14,195 nt of DNA from Candidatus Poribacteria bacterium (lineage in GTDB: Bacteria > Poribacteria > DTPJ01 > WJIO01), in contig WJIO01000363.1 of assembly GCA_014730235.1 (NCBI GenBank), positions 1-14,195 of the forward strand, written 5' to 3'. The notes beneath the pieces are model-generated. The model was not told the DNA's origin, did no database searches, and was given only the letters and a program-made list of their open reading frames with translations. The position numbers and the translations under genes are program-made. Shown piece after piece: positions 8,134 to 13,821 of the stretch; within the stretch, counting starts at the first letter, position 1, and the number at the start of each line of letters is the position of its first letter.

Positions 8134-8499
8134 TTATATACCGCTATGGGCATCTACATTTGCGCTGTCTGTTGGTTTGATTTTACCTGCTTTAAAAGCT
8201 TCTACAGCTTCTTTAACAGTTCCTTCAACACCAACATATACTTTAACACCGGCAGCTTCTAGAGTTCTGAAAGCTTTGGGACCGCAGTTAAAAGTCAATA
8301 CTGCATCGGCGCCGCTGTCAGATACGATTTGTGCAGCCTGAATTCCTGCTCCTGCCGGGGCCTGTAAATTTTGCTTGTTATCAACAATTTCAAAATCCCA
8401 TGTATCCGGATCAACTACCAGAAAACACTGGGCCCGACCGAAACGCGGGTCTATTTTTGCATCCAGATTACTATCCTGGGCTGATACTGCTATCTTCAT
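8134..8499 (-). CDS. NifX/NifB-C-like small protein (DPRFGR type)
   Basis: This 121-residue protein of the COG1433 family has DPRFGRAQCF at residues 18-26, an AGAGIQAAQIVSDSGADAVL helix-strand segment, NCGPKAF around Cys72 and GVKVYVGVEGTVKEAVEAF near the C-terminus. Cys25 and Cys72 are the only cysteines and could hold a cluster or metal. Its AGGAGG ribosome binding site overlaps the TAG stop of the upstream zinc-ribbon gene (TAGGAGG), indicating translational coupling. The nearest relative in the window is the N-terminal domain of the protein at 11040-11696. A gap of 97 bases separates it from the next gene, larger than elsewhere in the operon. That gap holds only a weak 8-bp inverted repeat (8083-8090 with 8103-8110) and no obvious terminator. 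Confidence 0.9.
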   Translation of the reverse strand: MKIAVSAQDSNLDAKIDPRFGRAQCFLVVDPDTWDFEIVDNKQNLQAPAGAGIQAAQIVSDSGADAVLTFNCGPKAFRTLEAAGVKVYVGVEGTVKEAVEAFKAGKIKPTDSANVDAHSGI

Positions 8500-8509
8500 A
8501 AAATTCCTC

Positions 8510-8749
8510 CTAATTTCTTATACAGCGACCATCCTCACAAGGTGGTTTACTGCATCTTTCGTCCTGACCACAGCAGGTTACTCCACTTTTTAATTTACCT
8601 TTAGTAGAGACGTTAGCGGCTGATATTAAACGTTTCATATCTCCACTCCCGCAATCAGGACAGCTTATACTTTCCATATCACTGGTTTTTAAATGAAGAA
8701 CTTCTCGGACTTCTCCGCAATTATTACATTTATATTCATATGTAGGCAT
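8510..8749 (-). CDS. FmdB-type zinc ribbon protein with Cys-rich tail
   Basis: The 79-residue protein begins MPTYEYKCNNCGEVREVLH, the signature start of the FmdB/CxxC_CxxC_SSSS family. The zinc ribbon uses C8, C11, C30 and C33. The tail holds a second cysteine cluster (C59, C60, C66, C71, C76) in CCGQDERCSKPPCEDGRC, which could bind another metal. The family was named from formamidase and methylamidase regulators, but most members have no tested function. Here its position among cluster-handling proteins suggests a metallochaperone or regulatory role (inference). AGGAG overlapping the TAG stop of the hydrolase gene gives tight translational coupling, and its own stop overlaps the next gene's ribosome binding site. 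Confidence 0.9.
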   Translation of the reverse strand: MPTYEYKCNNCGEVREVLHLKTSDMESISCPDCGSGDMKRLISAANVSTKGKLKSGVTCCGQDERCSKPPCEDGRCIRN

Positions 8750-8758
8750 AATTTTCTC

Positions 8759-9583
8759 CTAATACCATTCTAAGTTGGTACCAACATGATTGAAAAATAC
8801 TTTACCCCCAAAATGTTCATATAATCTTATGGTTGCAAGTTTACCTGTGCAGTGACATAACCCCATTTTATCTATGTTGAATTTATCCAATTCCTGTATT
8901 GTTTTATCTATTCTTCCCTTACTTGCATCAATAAGGTGTATGCCACCGATAACCATTGATATATAAGTATTATGCATCAATTGATCGACTTTTTTAAGGG
9001 TATTTATTATTCCTGAGTGACCACAACCAAATACTACAAGAATTCCATTTTTGCCCTGAATAATCAAGGAAAGGTCGTCTTTAAGTTCGTCTTTGATAAG
9101 GTTATTTTCTTTGATAGTGCATAATCTGTCAGGTATTACTTCAAAATCCGTTACCCTCGGTATCTCTCCTGTGGTTTGTATACCTGGAGCAATCTGAACT
9201 GGTTCTTTGCTCAAATGTAATTTAGCACCCATTAATTCCAGGGATTCTATAGTATAAGGAATTCCAATTGATCTTCGCTGGCATTTTGCCACAGAATATT
9301 TTTCATCAAAAGCCCCTGGATGTGCATACACATTAGCTCCACCACAGGCTTTGAGGGCATCCTTAAGTCCTCCGGTATGATCCGCATGACCATGGCTGAG
9401 GACTATCTTATTAACTTTTGAAAGGTCAACGCCCATTTCCTCAGCATTGTGAATAAGGGCACATCCTTGACCAGTATCAAAGAGTATAGTTTCGTTATCC
9501 GTTTCTATTAGAAATGAAAGACCATGTTCAGCCAGTAAACCTGCTTTACCTACTTCATTTTCAACCAGTGTGGTTATTTGCAT
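8759..9583 (-). CDS. Metallo-beta-lactamase-fold hydrolase (COG1237 type)
   Basis: The 274-residue protein carries the MBL metal motif SHGHADHTGG (His64, His66, Asp68, His69) and FGCGHSGIINTL with His189 as a further ligand. N-terminal MQITTLVENE and FDTGQG, and C-terminal GLCHCTG, are typical of COG1237 enzymes. Some archaeal relatives make a ribofuranosylaminobenzene 5'-phosphate adduct in methanopterin synthesis. That pathway is unlikely here, so the substrate is open. Genes of this family commonly sit beside NifX-like and MinD-ferredoxin genes in anaerobes. The start lies inside the end of the CDF gene (23-base overlap), preceded by AAGGGG. There is no signal peptide, so it acts in the cytoplasm. 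Confidence 0.92.
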   Translation of the reverse strand: MQITTLVENEVGKAGLLAEHGLSFLIETDNETILFDTGQGCALIHNAEEMGVDLSKVNKIVLSHGHADHTGGLKDALKACGGANVYAHPGAFDEKYSVAKCQRRSIGIPYTIESLELMGAKLHLSKEPVQIAPGIQTTGEIPRVTDFEVIPDRLCTIKENNLIKDELKDDLSLIIQGKNGILVVFGCGHSGIINTLKKVDQLMHNTYISMVIGGIHLIDASKGRIDKTIQELDKFNIDKMGLCHCTGKLATIRLYEHFGGKVFFNHVGTNLEWY

Positions 9584-10775
9584 TTATTTCCCCTTTTAAC
9601 TTATATCCTTGCTCTGTAAGTGCCGTTTCCATATTCTCTGAATCCGTTATATTTACCTCTACTTCAGCATTGGAAAAAGCATAAACCGGGCCTTTGCCAT
9701 CAAATTCTTCTTTTATCAGAATTACATCCACATCCCGATTTATTAAAAATTCAGCTGCCTTTATACCCTTTCCTTTTTCTACTGATATAAAAGGATTAGG
9801 TATAATTTCACTTTCCATAAAGCTTTTATCCTTTGTTTTAAATTTTACGATAGCAAAAAATGGAGCTTCCCCAAAATGTCTGGAGACTTTTCCTTTTTCA
9901 TTTGCCAGAGGAATGGCAAATGATATTATCTCCTTTTTTACCGGTTCGTAATGAATTAAAACGTTGTCTACATGAGGTATTTCATCTTTGATGGACTTCT
10001 CGATTTTCTTACTTATAGAATGGGCCTTTTCAAGGTTAGTTACATTAAAAACAACCTCAGCTTCTATAAATTTATAACTTCCAGAGTTTCTTCCTGTCAA
10101 AGAATTTATTTCTTTAACAAATGGTTCTGATAATATAATAGTTTTTACCTTATCCAGAGAATCAAAATCAAGAGAGGCATCCAGTAAAACCCTCATGGCA
10201 TCTATAAGAATATCTATACCTGCATGGGCGATGAAGATAATTACCACAAATACAGCGATTCTGTCAAGGTTATATCCAAATAAAGCACCGATAAGACCGA
10301 CTAAAACGGCAACGGAGCTAAACATATCTGTTCGCACATGCTTACCATCAGCTACCACACTGGGAGAACCTATCTCCTCACCTTTTCTGATGGCATATAT
10401 ACTGAAACCAAGAGTTATAGCAATTACAGCAATCTCAGCAATTATTGCCAGGGGAATATAACGTAATTTCTCACCATTACTTCCAAATATAGCTTCTTTA
10501 GCAATTTCGTAACCTGCAAATAATATGGCAAAAGCCAATATAAGAGATACGAAGTTTTCTACCTTATAAAGTCCATAAGGAAAACGTTTGGACTTACGCT
10601 TGGATATTTTCAAACCAGCGAAGACCGTCAGCGACGCCAACACATCAAAAGACGAGTGTATGGCATCGGCTGCCAGACCTGCGCTGCCGGAAATCTTCGC
10701 GAAAATGTATTTAAGCGACAATAATGTTATATTGACTGCTATTGATATAGCTGCTACTTTTTCGCTTTGTTCCAA
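9561..10775 (-). CDS. Cation diffusion facilitator transporter fused to a C-terminal NifX-like domain
   Basis: A TTG start one base after the preceding stop gives 404 residues. Residues 1-200 are a cation diffusion facilitator membrane domain with several hydrophobic segments and both metal motifs intact: HxxxD in DAIHSSFD (His40, Asp44) and HxxxD in DGKHVRTD (His146, Asp150). Residues 205-282 form the usual cytoplasmic regulatory domain. Residues 284-395 are an extra domain resembling the NifX-like proteins of the same operon (ISFAIPLANEKGKVSRHFGE, HFG at 300-302, then VDVILIKEEFDGKGPVYAF). The fusion puts a metal-efflux pump and a cluster-binding domain on one chain, suggesting that transport is sensed by or coupled to cluster status (inference). 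The metal is not certain; Zn or Fe are possible. The weak ribosome binding site implies coupling to the upstream gene. Confidence 0.92.
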   Translation of the reverse strand: MEQSEKVAAISIAVNITLLSLKYIFAKISGSAGLAADAIHSSFDVLASLTVFAGLKISKRKSKRFPYGLYKVENFVSLILAFAILFAGYEIAKEAIFGSNGEKLRYIPLAIIAEIAVIAITLGFSIYAIRKGEEIGSPSVVADGKHVRTDMFSSVAVLVGLIGALFGYNLDRIAVFVVIIFIAHAGIDILIDAMRVLLDASLDFDSLDKVKTIILSEPFVKEINSLTGRNSGSYKFIEAEVVFNVTNLEKAHSISKKIEKSIKDEIPHVDNVLIHYEPVKKEIISFAIPLANEKGKVSRHFGEAPFFAIVKFKTKDKSFMESEIIPNPFISVEKGKGIKAAEFLINRDVDVILIKEEFDGKGPVYAFSNAEVEVNITDSENMETALTEQGYKLKGEINANNHTG

Positions 10776-10776
10776 G

Positions 10777-11025
10777 TTATTTTCTCGCCATTGCCTTTCC
10801 GCATTTAGGACATTTTACTCGGTAGCATGGTACACCTGTCTGGTGCTGTATCACAGCTCCGCAGGATGGACAAGCACACTGACCACCAGGGCCTGCCGCT
10901 TTCCTTCCGCCCATTCTACCTGAGCGGTTTGCACCGGAACCGCCGCCTTTACCAGGATTTTGCCTGCGTCCCAGGCCTGTTCCTGGTCCTTGTCCTCTTG
11001 GACCTGTACCGTCTCCTCTTGGCAT
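10777..11025 (-). CDS. DUF5320-type N-terminal motif joined to a Cys-rich zinc ribbon
   Basis: The 82-residue protein begins MPRGDGTGPRGQGPGTGLGR, the same MPxxDGTGPxGxGPxTG head as the protein at 12120-12410. A Gly/Arg-rich, basic linker follows. The C-terminus has CACPSCG (C50, C52, C55), Cys67 and CPKCG (C72, C75), a zinc-ribbon or rubredoxin-like knuckle. An AGGAGGTG ribosome binding site (11033-11040) touches the stop of the NifX gene upstream. Its own stop is one base before the CDF start. The function is unknown; the positively charged linker and ribbon could bind a protein partner or nucleic acid. Confidence 0.85.
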   Translation of the reverse strand: MPRGDGTGPRGQGPGTGLGRRQNPGKGGGSGANRSGRMGGRKAAGPGGQCACPSCGAVIQHQTGVPCYRVKCPKCGKAMARK

Positions 11026-11039
11026 TATTTTACACCTCC

Positions 11040-11696
11040 TTATTTGTTCTTCTCAAGATCATCAATTCTTTTAAGTATCTGATCCAGTTGACCTTTCATA
11101 TTCTGTGCTATCTGCTTCAGCATATTCATTTCCTGGTCGGGTGACATTTGATTTTGCTTTGGGGGTTGGGGAGGAAAACCACCGGGCTGAGGCATTGGTT
11201 GCTGCATACCGGTATTTGGCATATTCCAACGACCCATACCGCGCCCCATGCCCATTCCTCTACCGGCCATGCCTCGACCCATTCCCATACCTCGACCCAT
11301 ACCAGTACCCATTCCCGGATTCTGGTATCCGCCGCCAACACCAAAGTGAGATGGAACAGTTGCATCGTTTACAAACTGAAGCTGTCCACTGTTAAATCTC
11401 TGTATGGCTTCCCGAACTGTACCAGCGACTCCTGTTATGATTTTTAATCCTGCCGCCGACAAAGTCTGGAATGCGTTAGGACCTACATTACCTGTCAATA
11501 TGACTTCTACCTCTTTATCAGCCATAAGCTGACCTGACTGAATCCCTGCCCCACCGGCTGCGCTTATGTTTGGATTTTCTATTGCGTCAAATTCCAGGGT
11601 TTCCGAGTCAACTATAATAAAATACTGACATCGACCAAATCTTGGGTCAACCTGAGAATCCAAATCTGTACCCATAGATGATACTGCTATTTTCAT
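11040..11696 (-). CDS. NifX-like domain with Met/Gly/Arg-rich linker and C-terminal coiled coil
   Basis: The 218-residue protein has three parts. Residues 1-115 are a NifX-like domain with DPRFGRC at 17-23, AGGAGIQSGQ and VGPNAFQTLSAAG, close to the protein at 8134-8499. Residues 120-165 are a repetitive GMGRGMGMGRGM stretch. Residues 184-218 (MSPDQEMNMLKQIAQNMKGQ and on to the end) form a short coiled coil with a heptad pattern. That coil aligns with the tail of the neighbouring protein at 11754-12104. The Met-rich repeat could bind soft metals such as copper (inference), and the coil probably oligomerises with its neighbour. Normal COG1433 proteins are about 110-120 residues, so this is an extended form. 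GGGAG lies nine bases before the ATG. Confidence 0.9.
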   Translation of the reverse strand: MKIAVSSMGTDLDSQVDPRFGRCQYFIIVDSETLEFDAIENPNISAAGGAGIQSGQLMADKEVEVILTGNVGPNAFQTLSAAGLKIITGVAGTVREAIQRFNSGQLQFVNDATVPSHFGVGGGYQNPGMGTGMGRGMGMGRGMAGRGMGMGRGMGRWNMPNTGMQQPMPQPGGFPPQPPKQNQMSPDQEMNMLKQIAQNMKGQLDQILKRIDDLEKNK

Positions 11697-11725
11697 TGGT
11701 TATCTACTCCCTTTATATGATTTTC

Positions 11726-11747
11726 CGGGCACGCCTACGCGCGCCCG
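11726..11747. repeat. GC-rich inverted repeat between operon genes
   Basis: Arms CGGGCACGC (11726-11734) and GCGCGCCCG (11739-11747) pair with one mismatch, which becomes a G-U pair in the minus-strand transcript. The loop on that strand is GUAG. It is strikingly GC-rich compared with its AT-rich flanks. No U-tract follows, so it is more likely an mRNA processing or stability element, or a dispersed palindrome, than a terminator. Confidence 0.6.
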
Positions 11748-11753
11748 TATTAA

Positions 11754-12104
11754 TTATTCATCCTGATCTTCTTCAAGTTTGTCAATTCGATTCTGAATTT
11801 CTTCTATCTGCTGATTAAGTATTTCAGCTTCTTCTTTCAGCATTTCCAGTTCCTGCTCCTTTGTATAACCAGGAGCAAAAGCAGGATCACCCCATCCATA
11901 GGAAGGAGGATAAACTGGCATTGGTGGTGTCGGTGCATATCCCTGCCAGTAAGCCTGCATCTGAGGGGTTGGCCACGCTCCAGTCATCATATAAGTCGCA
12001 CATGGACCCAATCCACTGGAACTTCGACCTACCCAGCCGGGACTGTAACCAAATCTCATCCAACCGGGAAGACCTGTAGCATAATACATCCATCTGTTAC
12101 GCAT
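11754..12104 (-). CDS. DUF5320-type coiled-coil tail protein, aromatic/Pro-rich
   Basis: I chose the ATG at 12104 because GAGGAG lies eight bases upstream; a GTG at 12113 is in frame but abuts the ribosome binding site. The 116-residue product is rich in Trp, Tyr, Gly and Pro in its first 75 residues. It then has YTKEQELEMLKEEAEILNQQ and an acidic end, a 35-residue amphipathic coil. This matches the usual C-terminus of DUF5320 proteins, yet the N-terminal head motif is missing and is found instead on the gene just upstream. There is no signal peptide or enzyme motif. A scaffold or oligomerisation role is likely (inference). Confidence 0.8.
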   Translation of the reverse strand: MRNRWMYYATGLPGWMRFGYSPGWVGRSSSGLGPCATYMMTGAWPTPQMQAYWQGYAPTPPMPVYPPSYGWGDPAFAPGYTKEQELEMLKEEAEILNQQIEEIQNRIDKLEEDQDE

Positions 12105-12119
12105 ATTATACACTCCTCT

Positions 12120-12410
12120 CTACCATCCATAGGGATAGGATGCGTATGGCGTTGTATATGGATTAGGTCTGGGTGCTGGCATAGGATAAGAATAATTCCA
12201 CCTTGAACCGTAAAATCTTCCGCCAAAACCTCGTCCTACGCCGCGACCCATTCCTCTTCCAAAACCGCGACCCATACCGCGTCCGAATCCTCGACCATAT
12301 CCATAATAGGGTGATGTTCCATAAGCTGCGCTATATGGATTACAAAAACCTCTTCTGCCACCTGTCATTGGGCCCATACCTCCAGGGCCTGTTCCGTCAA
12401 ATCCTGGCAT
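12120..12410 (-). CDS. DUF5320-type Gly/Arg-rich head protein
   Basis: The 96-residue protein starts MPGFDGTGPGGMGPMTGGRR, the classic head of DUF5320 proteins. It continues with GFGRGMGRGFGRGMGRGVGR, a Gly/Arg repeat, and ends in a Tyr/Pro-rich segment. The coiled-coil tail expected for the family is absent; the stop comes 15 bases before the ATG of the tail-like protein downstream. There is a single cysteine (GFCNPY). AGGAGGT seven bases before the ATG supports the start. Such proteins are repeatedly found beside NifX-like and MinD-ferredoxin genes in anaerobes, but their function is not known. Confidence 0.85.
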   Translation of the reverse strand: MPGFDGTGPGGMGPMTGGRRGFCNPYSAAYGTSPYYGYGRGFGRGMGRGFGRGMGRGVGRGFGGRFYGSRWNYSYPMPAPRPNPYTTPYASYPYGW

Positions 12411-12453
12411 TTTTCATACCTCCTGTAAAATAATTGATTATTAATTATAATTT

Positions 12454-13284
12454 TTATTCACTCACAACTTTTCTAACAACTTCCATAAATGCTTTTGTCG
12501 CGACTGATTCCGGGAAAGTCTCAACAAAGGGCTTTCCTGAGTCACCGCTTTTTACTATTTCGGGATCAATGGGTATGCGCCCCAAGAAGGGAACTCCCAT
12601 TTCTGCAGCGGCTTCCTTACCGCCGCCAGTTTTAAATAAGTCTATTTTCTCACCACATTTCGGACAAATTAACCCACTCATATTTTCCAGTATACCCACT
12701 ACGGGAACATCCAATTTTCTGGCAAAATTTATGGCTTTTCGGGAATCAAGCAGGGCCACATCCTGAGGTGTGGTTACCACAATAGCACCACTAATATTCT
12801 TTATTAGCTGGGCAACACTCAGAGGAGCATCACCAGTGCCGGGAGGAAGGTCAACCACAAGATAATCTAGCTTACCCCAGCGAACCTGTCCAAGAAACTG
12901 CTTTATCGCACCGGCTTTTAAAGGGCCTCGCCATATAACCGGAGAATATCTATCCGGTAAAAAGAAAGCCATAGATATTATCCCCAGGTTTGGCCTCAGG
13001 CTGACCGGTTCAAAGCGTTTATCCTCACCATAACCGGTTATATTTCCATTTTCCAGACCAAGCATCTTGGGAATATTTGGTCCGTCTATGTCAGCGTCCA
13101 GCAATCCGATCTTTTTGCTTTCATCCTGAGATAAAGCAAACGCGATATTGGATGCAACTGTGCTTTTGCAAACGCCACCCTTTCCACTTATTATGATTAA
13201 TGTATGTTTAATATTACCAAGGTTTTCTTCTAGCTGTTGTTCCAGAAGTTCCTTTTCTTCGGTTCTCTGTCTCACTTTACCCAT
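12454..13284 (-). CDS. mrp: Mrp/NBP35-family iron-sulfur carrier ATPase with altered Walker A
   Basis: I use the ATG at 13284 (MGKVRQRTEEKELLEQQLEE), not an open ATG at 13362, because GGAGG lies just upstream and the longer start would precede the sigma-54 promoter. The 276-residue protein has Walker A SGKGGVCKSTVASN (residues 33-46), LLDADIDGPNIPKMLG, YLVVDLPPGTGDAPLSVAQ, TTPQDVALLDSRKAI and the cluster-binding CPKC (207-210) in ENMSGLICPKCG. These define Mrp/NBP35/ApbC proteins, which bind a bridging 4Fe-4S cluster as dimers and pass it to target proteins. The residue before the P-loop lysine is Cys39 instead of the near-universal glycine. It is the first gene of the operon, as expected if it supplies clusters to the NifX-like and MinD-ferredoxin proteins. 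Confidence 0.93.
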   Translation of the reverse strand: MGKVRQRTEEKELLEQQLEENLGNIKHTLIIISGKGGVCKSTVASNIAFALSQDESKKIGLLDADIDGPNIPKMLGLENGNITGYGEDKRFEPVSLRPNLGIISMAFFLPDRYSPVIWRGPLKAGAIKQFLGQVRWGKLDYLVVDLPPGTGDAPLSVAQLIKNISGAIVVTTPQDVALLDSRKAINFARKLDVPVVGILENMSGLICPKCGEKIDLFKTGGGKEAAAEMGVPFLGRIPIDPEIVKSGDSGKPFVETFPESVATKAFMEVVRKVVSE

Positions 13285-13335
13285 TAAACCTCCAAATAAA
13301 ATGAATATTATTGAAATAAGCACATCTATATATTT

Positions 13336-13351
13336 TGCATACTTCATGCCA
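13336..13351 (-). promoter_or_regulatory. Sigma-54 (RpoN) promoter for the 12-gene operon
   Basis: On the minus strand the sequence reads TGGCATGAAGTATGCA. It has GG and GC dinucleotides exactly ten bases apart and differs from the TGGCACG-N4-TTGCA consensus at two positions. The predicted transcript would start near 13325, about 40 bases before the mrp ATG at 13284. The match is to both required dinucleotides with correct spacing, and it is the only such site I found in the intergenic regions. Confidence 0.75.
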
Positions 13352-13459
13352 GGATGGATCATAATGCTACATTTGCCGGAAAAACCCAGTCATATCAAGT
13401 TATTGGGATTTAAAATAATTTGTATTTGGTAATTGTTAAAAATAAATATAATTTAGTTA

Positions 13460-13616
13460 TCATTCCTGCGAAAGCAGAAATCCATTTTTTATGCGGATCT
13501 ACTGGATTCCTGCTTCAAGCTTTTTGAAAAAGCTTGAGCAAAAAGGAATAAGAGTTTCGCAGGAATGACAGCATAGAGAAATTCCTTATCTTTAATACAC
13601 TGAGCTCGGAAGAGCC
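13460..13616. repeat. Dispersed repeat, long copy with nested inverted repeats
   Basis: Outer arms TCATTCCTGCGAAA (13460-13473) and TTTCGCAGGAATGA (13555-13568) are exact reverse complements 81 bases apart. Inside lie GCAGAAATCC (13474-13483) against GGATTCCTGC (13504-13513), with one mismatch. A perfect 11-bp palindrome with a single central base, TCAAGCTTTTT-G-AAAAAGCTTGA, follows at 13515-13537. The whole can fold as a branched structure. The 48 bases after the right arm match the tail of the short copy at 5037-5083. It resembles a small non-autonomous palindromic element, of which the short copy may be a deletion form. Confidence 0.8.
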
Positions 13617-13685
13617 AAATATTTTCCCATTAAGACAACGTTGTTTTAATTTCTACGTTTAAGCCGGAAAAGCAGATGATTTAAC

Positions 13686-13733
13686 TAACAACACCCGATC
13701 TGTTTCAAAATTGAAACAGATCGGGTGTTGTTA
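13686..13733. repeat. Long perfect palindrome with operator-like core
   Basis: Arms 13686-13708 and 13711-13733 are exact reverse complements around AA, a 23-bp stem. The central 18 bases, TGTTTCAAAATTGAAACA (13701-13718), recur exactly at 13779-13796. It lies between divergent promoters and has no clear U-tract, so a terminator role for either gene is unlikely, though it could insulate rpmH from upstream transcription. Confidence 0.8.
13701..13718. promoter_or_regulatory. 18-bp palindromic site, copy 1 (putative enhancer or operator)
   Basis: TGTTTCA-AAAT-TGAAACA is a dyad with 7-bp half sites. It is about 350 bases upstream of the sigma-54 promoter's -24 element, within the range at which enhancer-binding proteins can act. 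Inferred to bind a dimeric regulator. Confidence 0.55.
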
Positions 13734-13778
13734 TTGTAAAACCAATTATATAAACAACCATTTCATTTACGAAACACA

Positions 13779-13796
13779 TGTTTCAAAATTGAAACA
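13779..13796. promoter_or_regulatory. 18-bp palindromic site, copy 2 (putative enhancer or operator)
   Basis: This is an exact copy of the dyad at 13701-13718, here without the longer flanking arms. Just before it, GAAACA-CA-TGTTTC (13771-13784) adds another half site, so three half sites lie in a row. It is about 25 bases upstream of the rpmH -35 box, so its occupancy might also affect rpmH. Confidence 0.55.
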
Positions 13797-13821
13797 AAAA
13801 TTTCCTAAATCAAAACAAAAC

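Noticed and set aside
11126-11447. Several overlapping open frames on both strands opposite or inside the Met/Gly-rich gene
   Set aside because: They are by-products of the repetitive GGN-ATG codons of the real gene; they are low-complexity and have no start signals.
11722-11750. A GG-N10-GC match within the GC-rich hairpin that could suggest an internal sigma-54 promoter
   Set aside because: The match comes from alternating GC bases of the stem and lacks the TGGCA and TTGC context.
13285-13362. A longer mrp reading frame starting MIHPGMKYAKYIDVL with a hydrophobic stretch
   Set aside because: It has no ribosome binding site, starts upstream of the sigma-54 promoter, and would add a membrane segment not seen in Mrp proteins.
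13686-13733. The long palindrome read as a terminator
   Set aside because: It lies between divergent genes, has no proper U-tract on either side, and its core is repeated as a separate site 78 bp away.
13441-13800. A CRISPR-like array from the repeated GAAAC/GTTTC words
   Set aside because: Only two copies of an 18-bp dyad are present, with no regular repeat-spacer pattern and no cas genes nearby.
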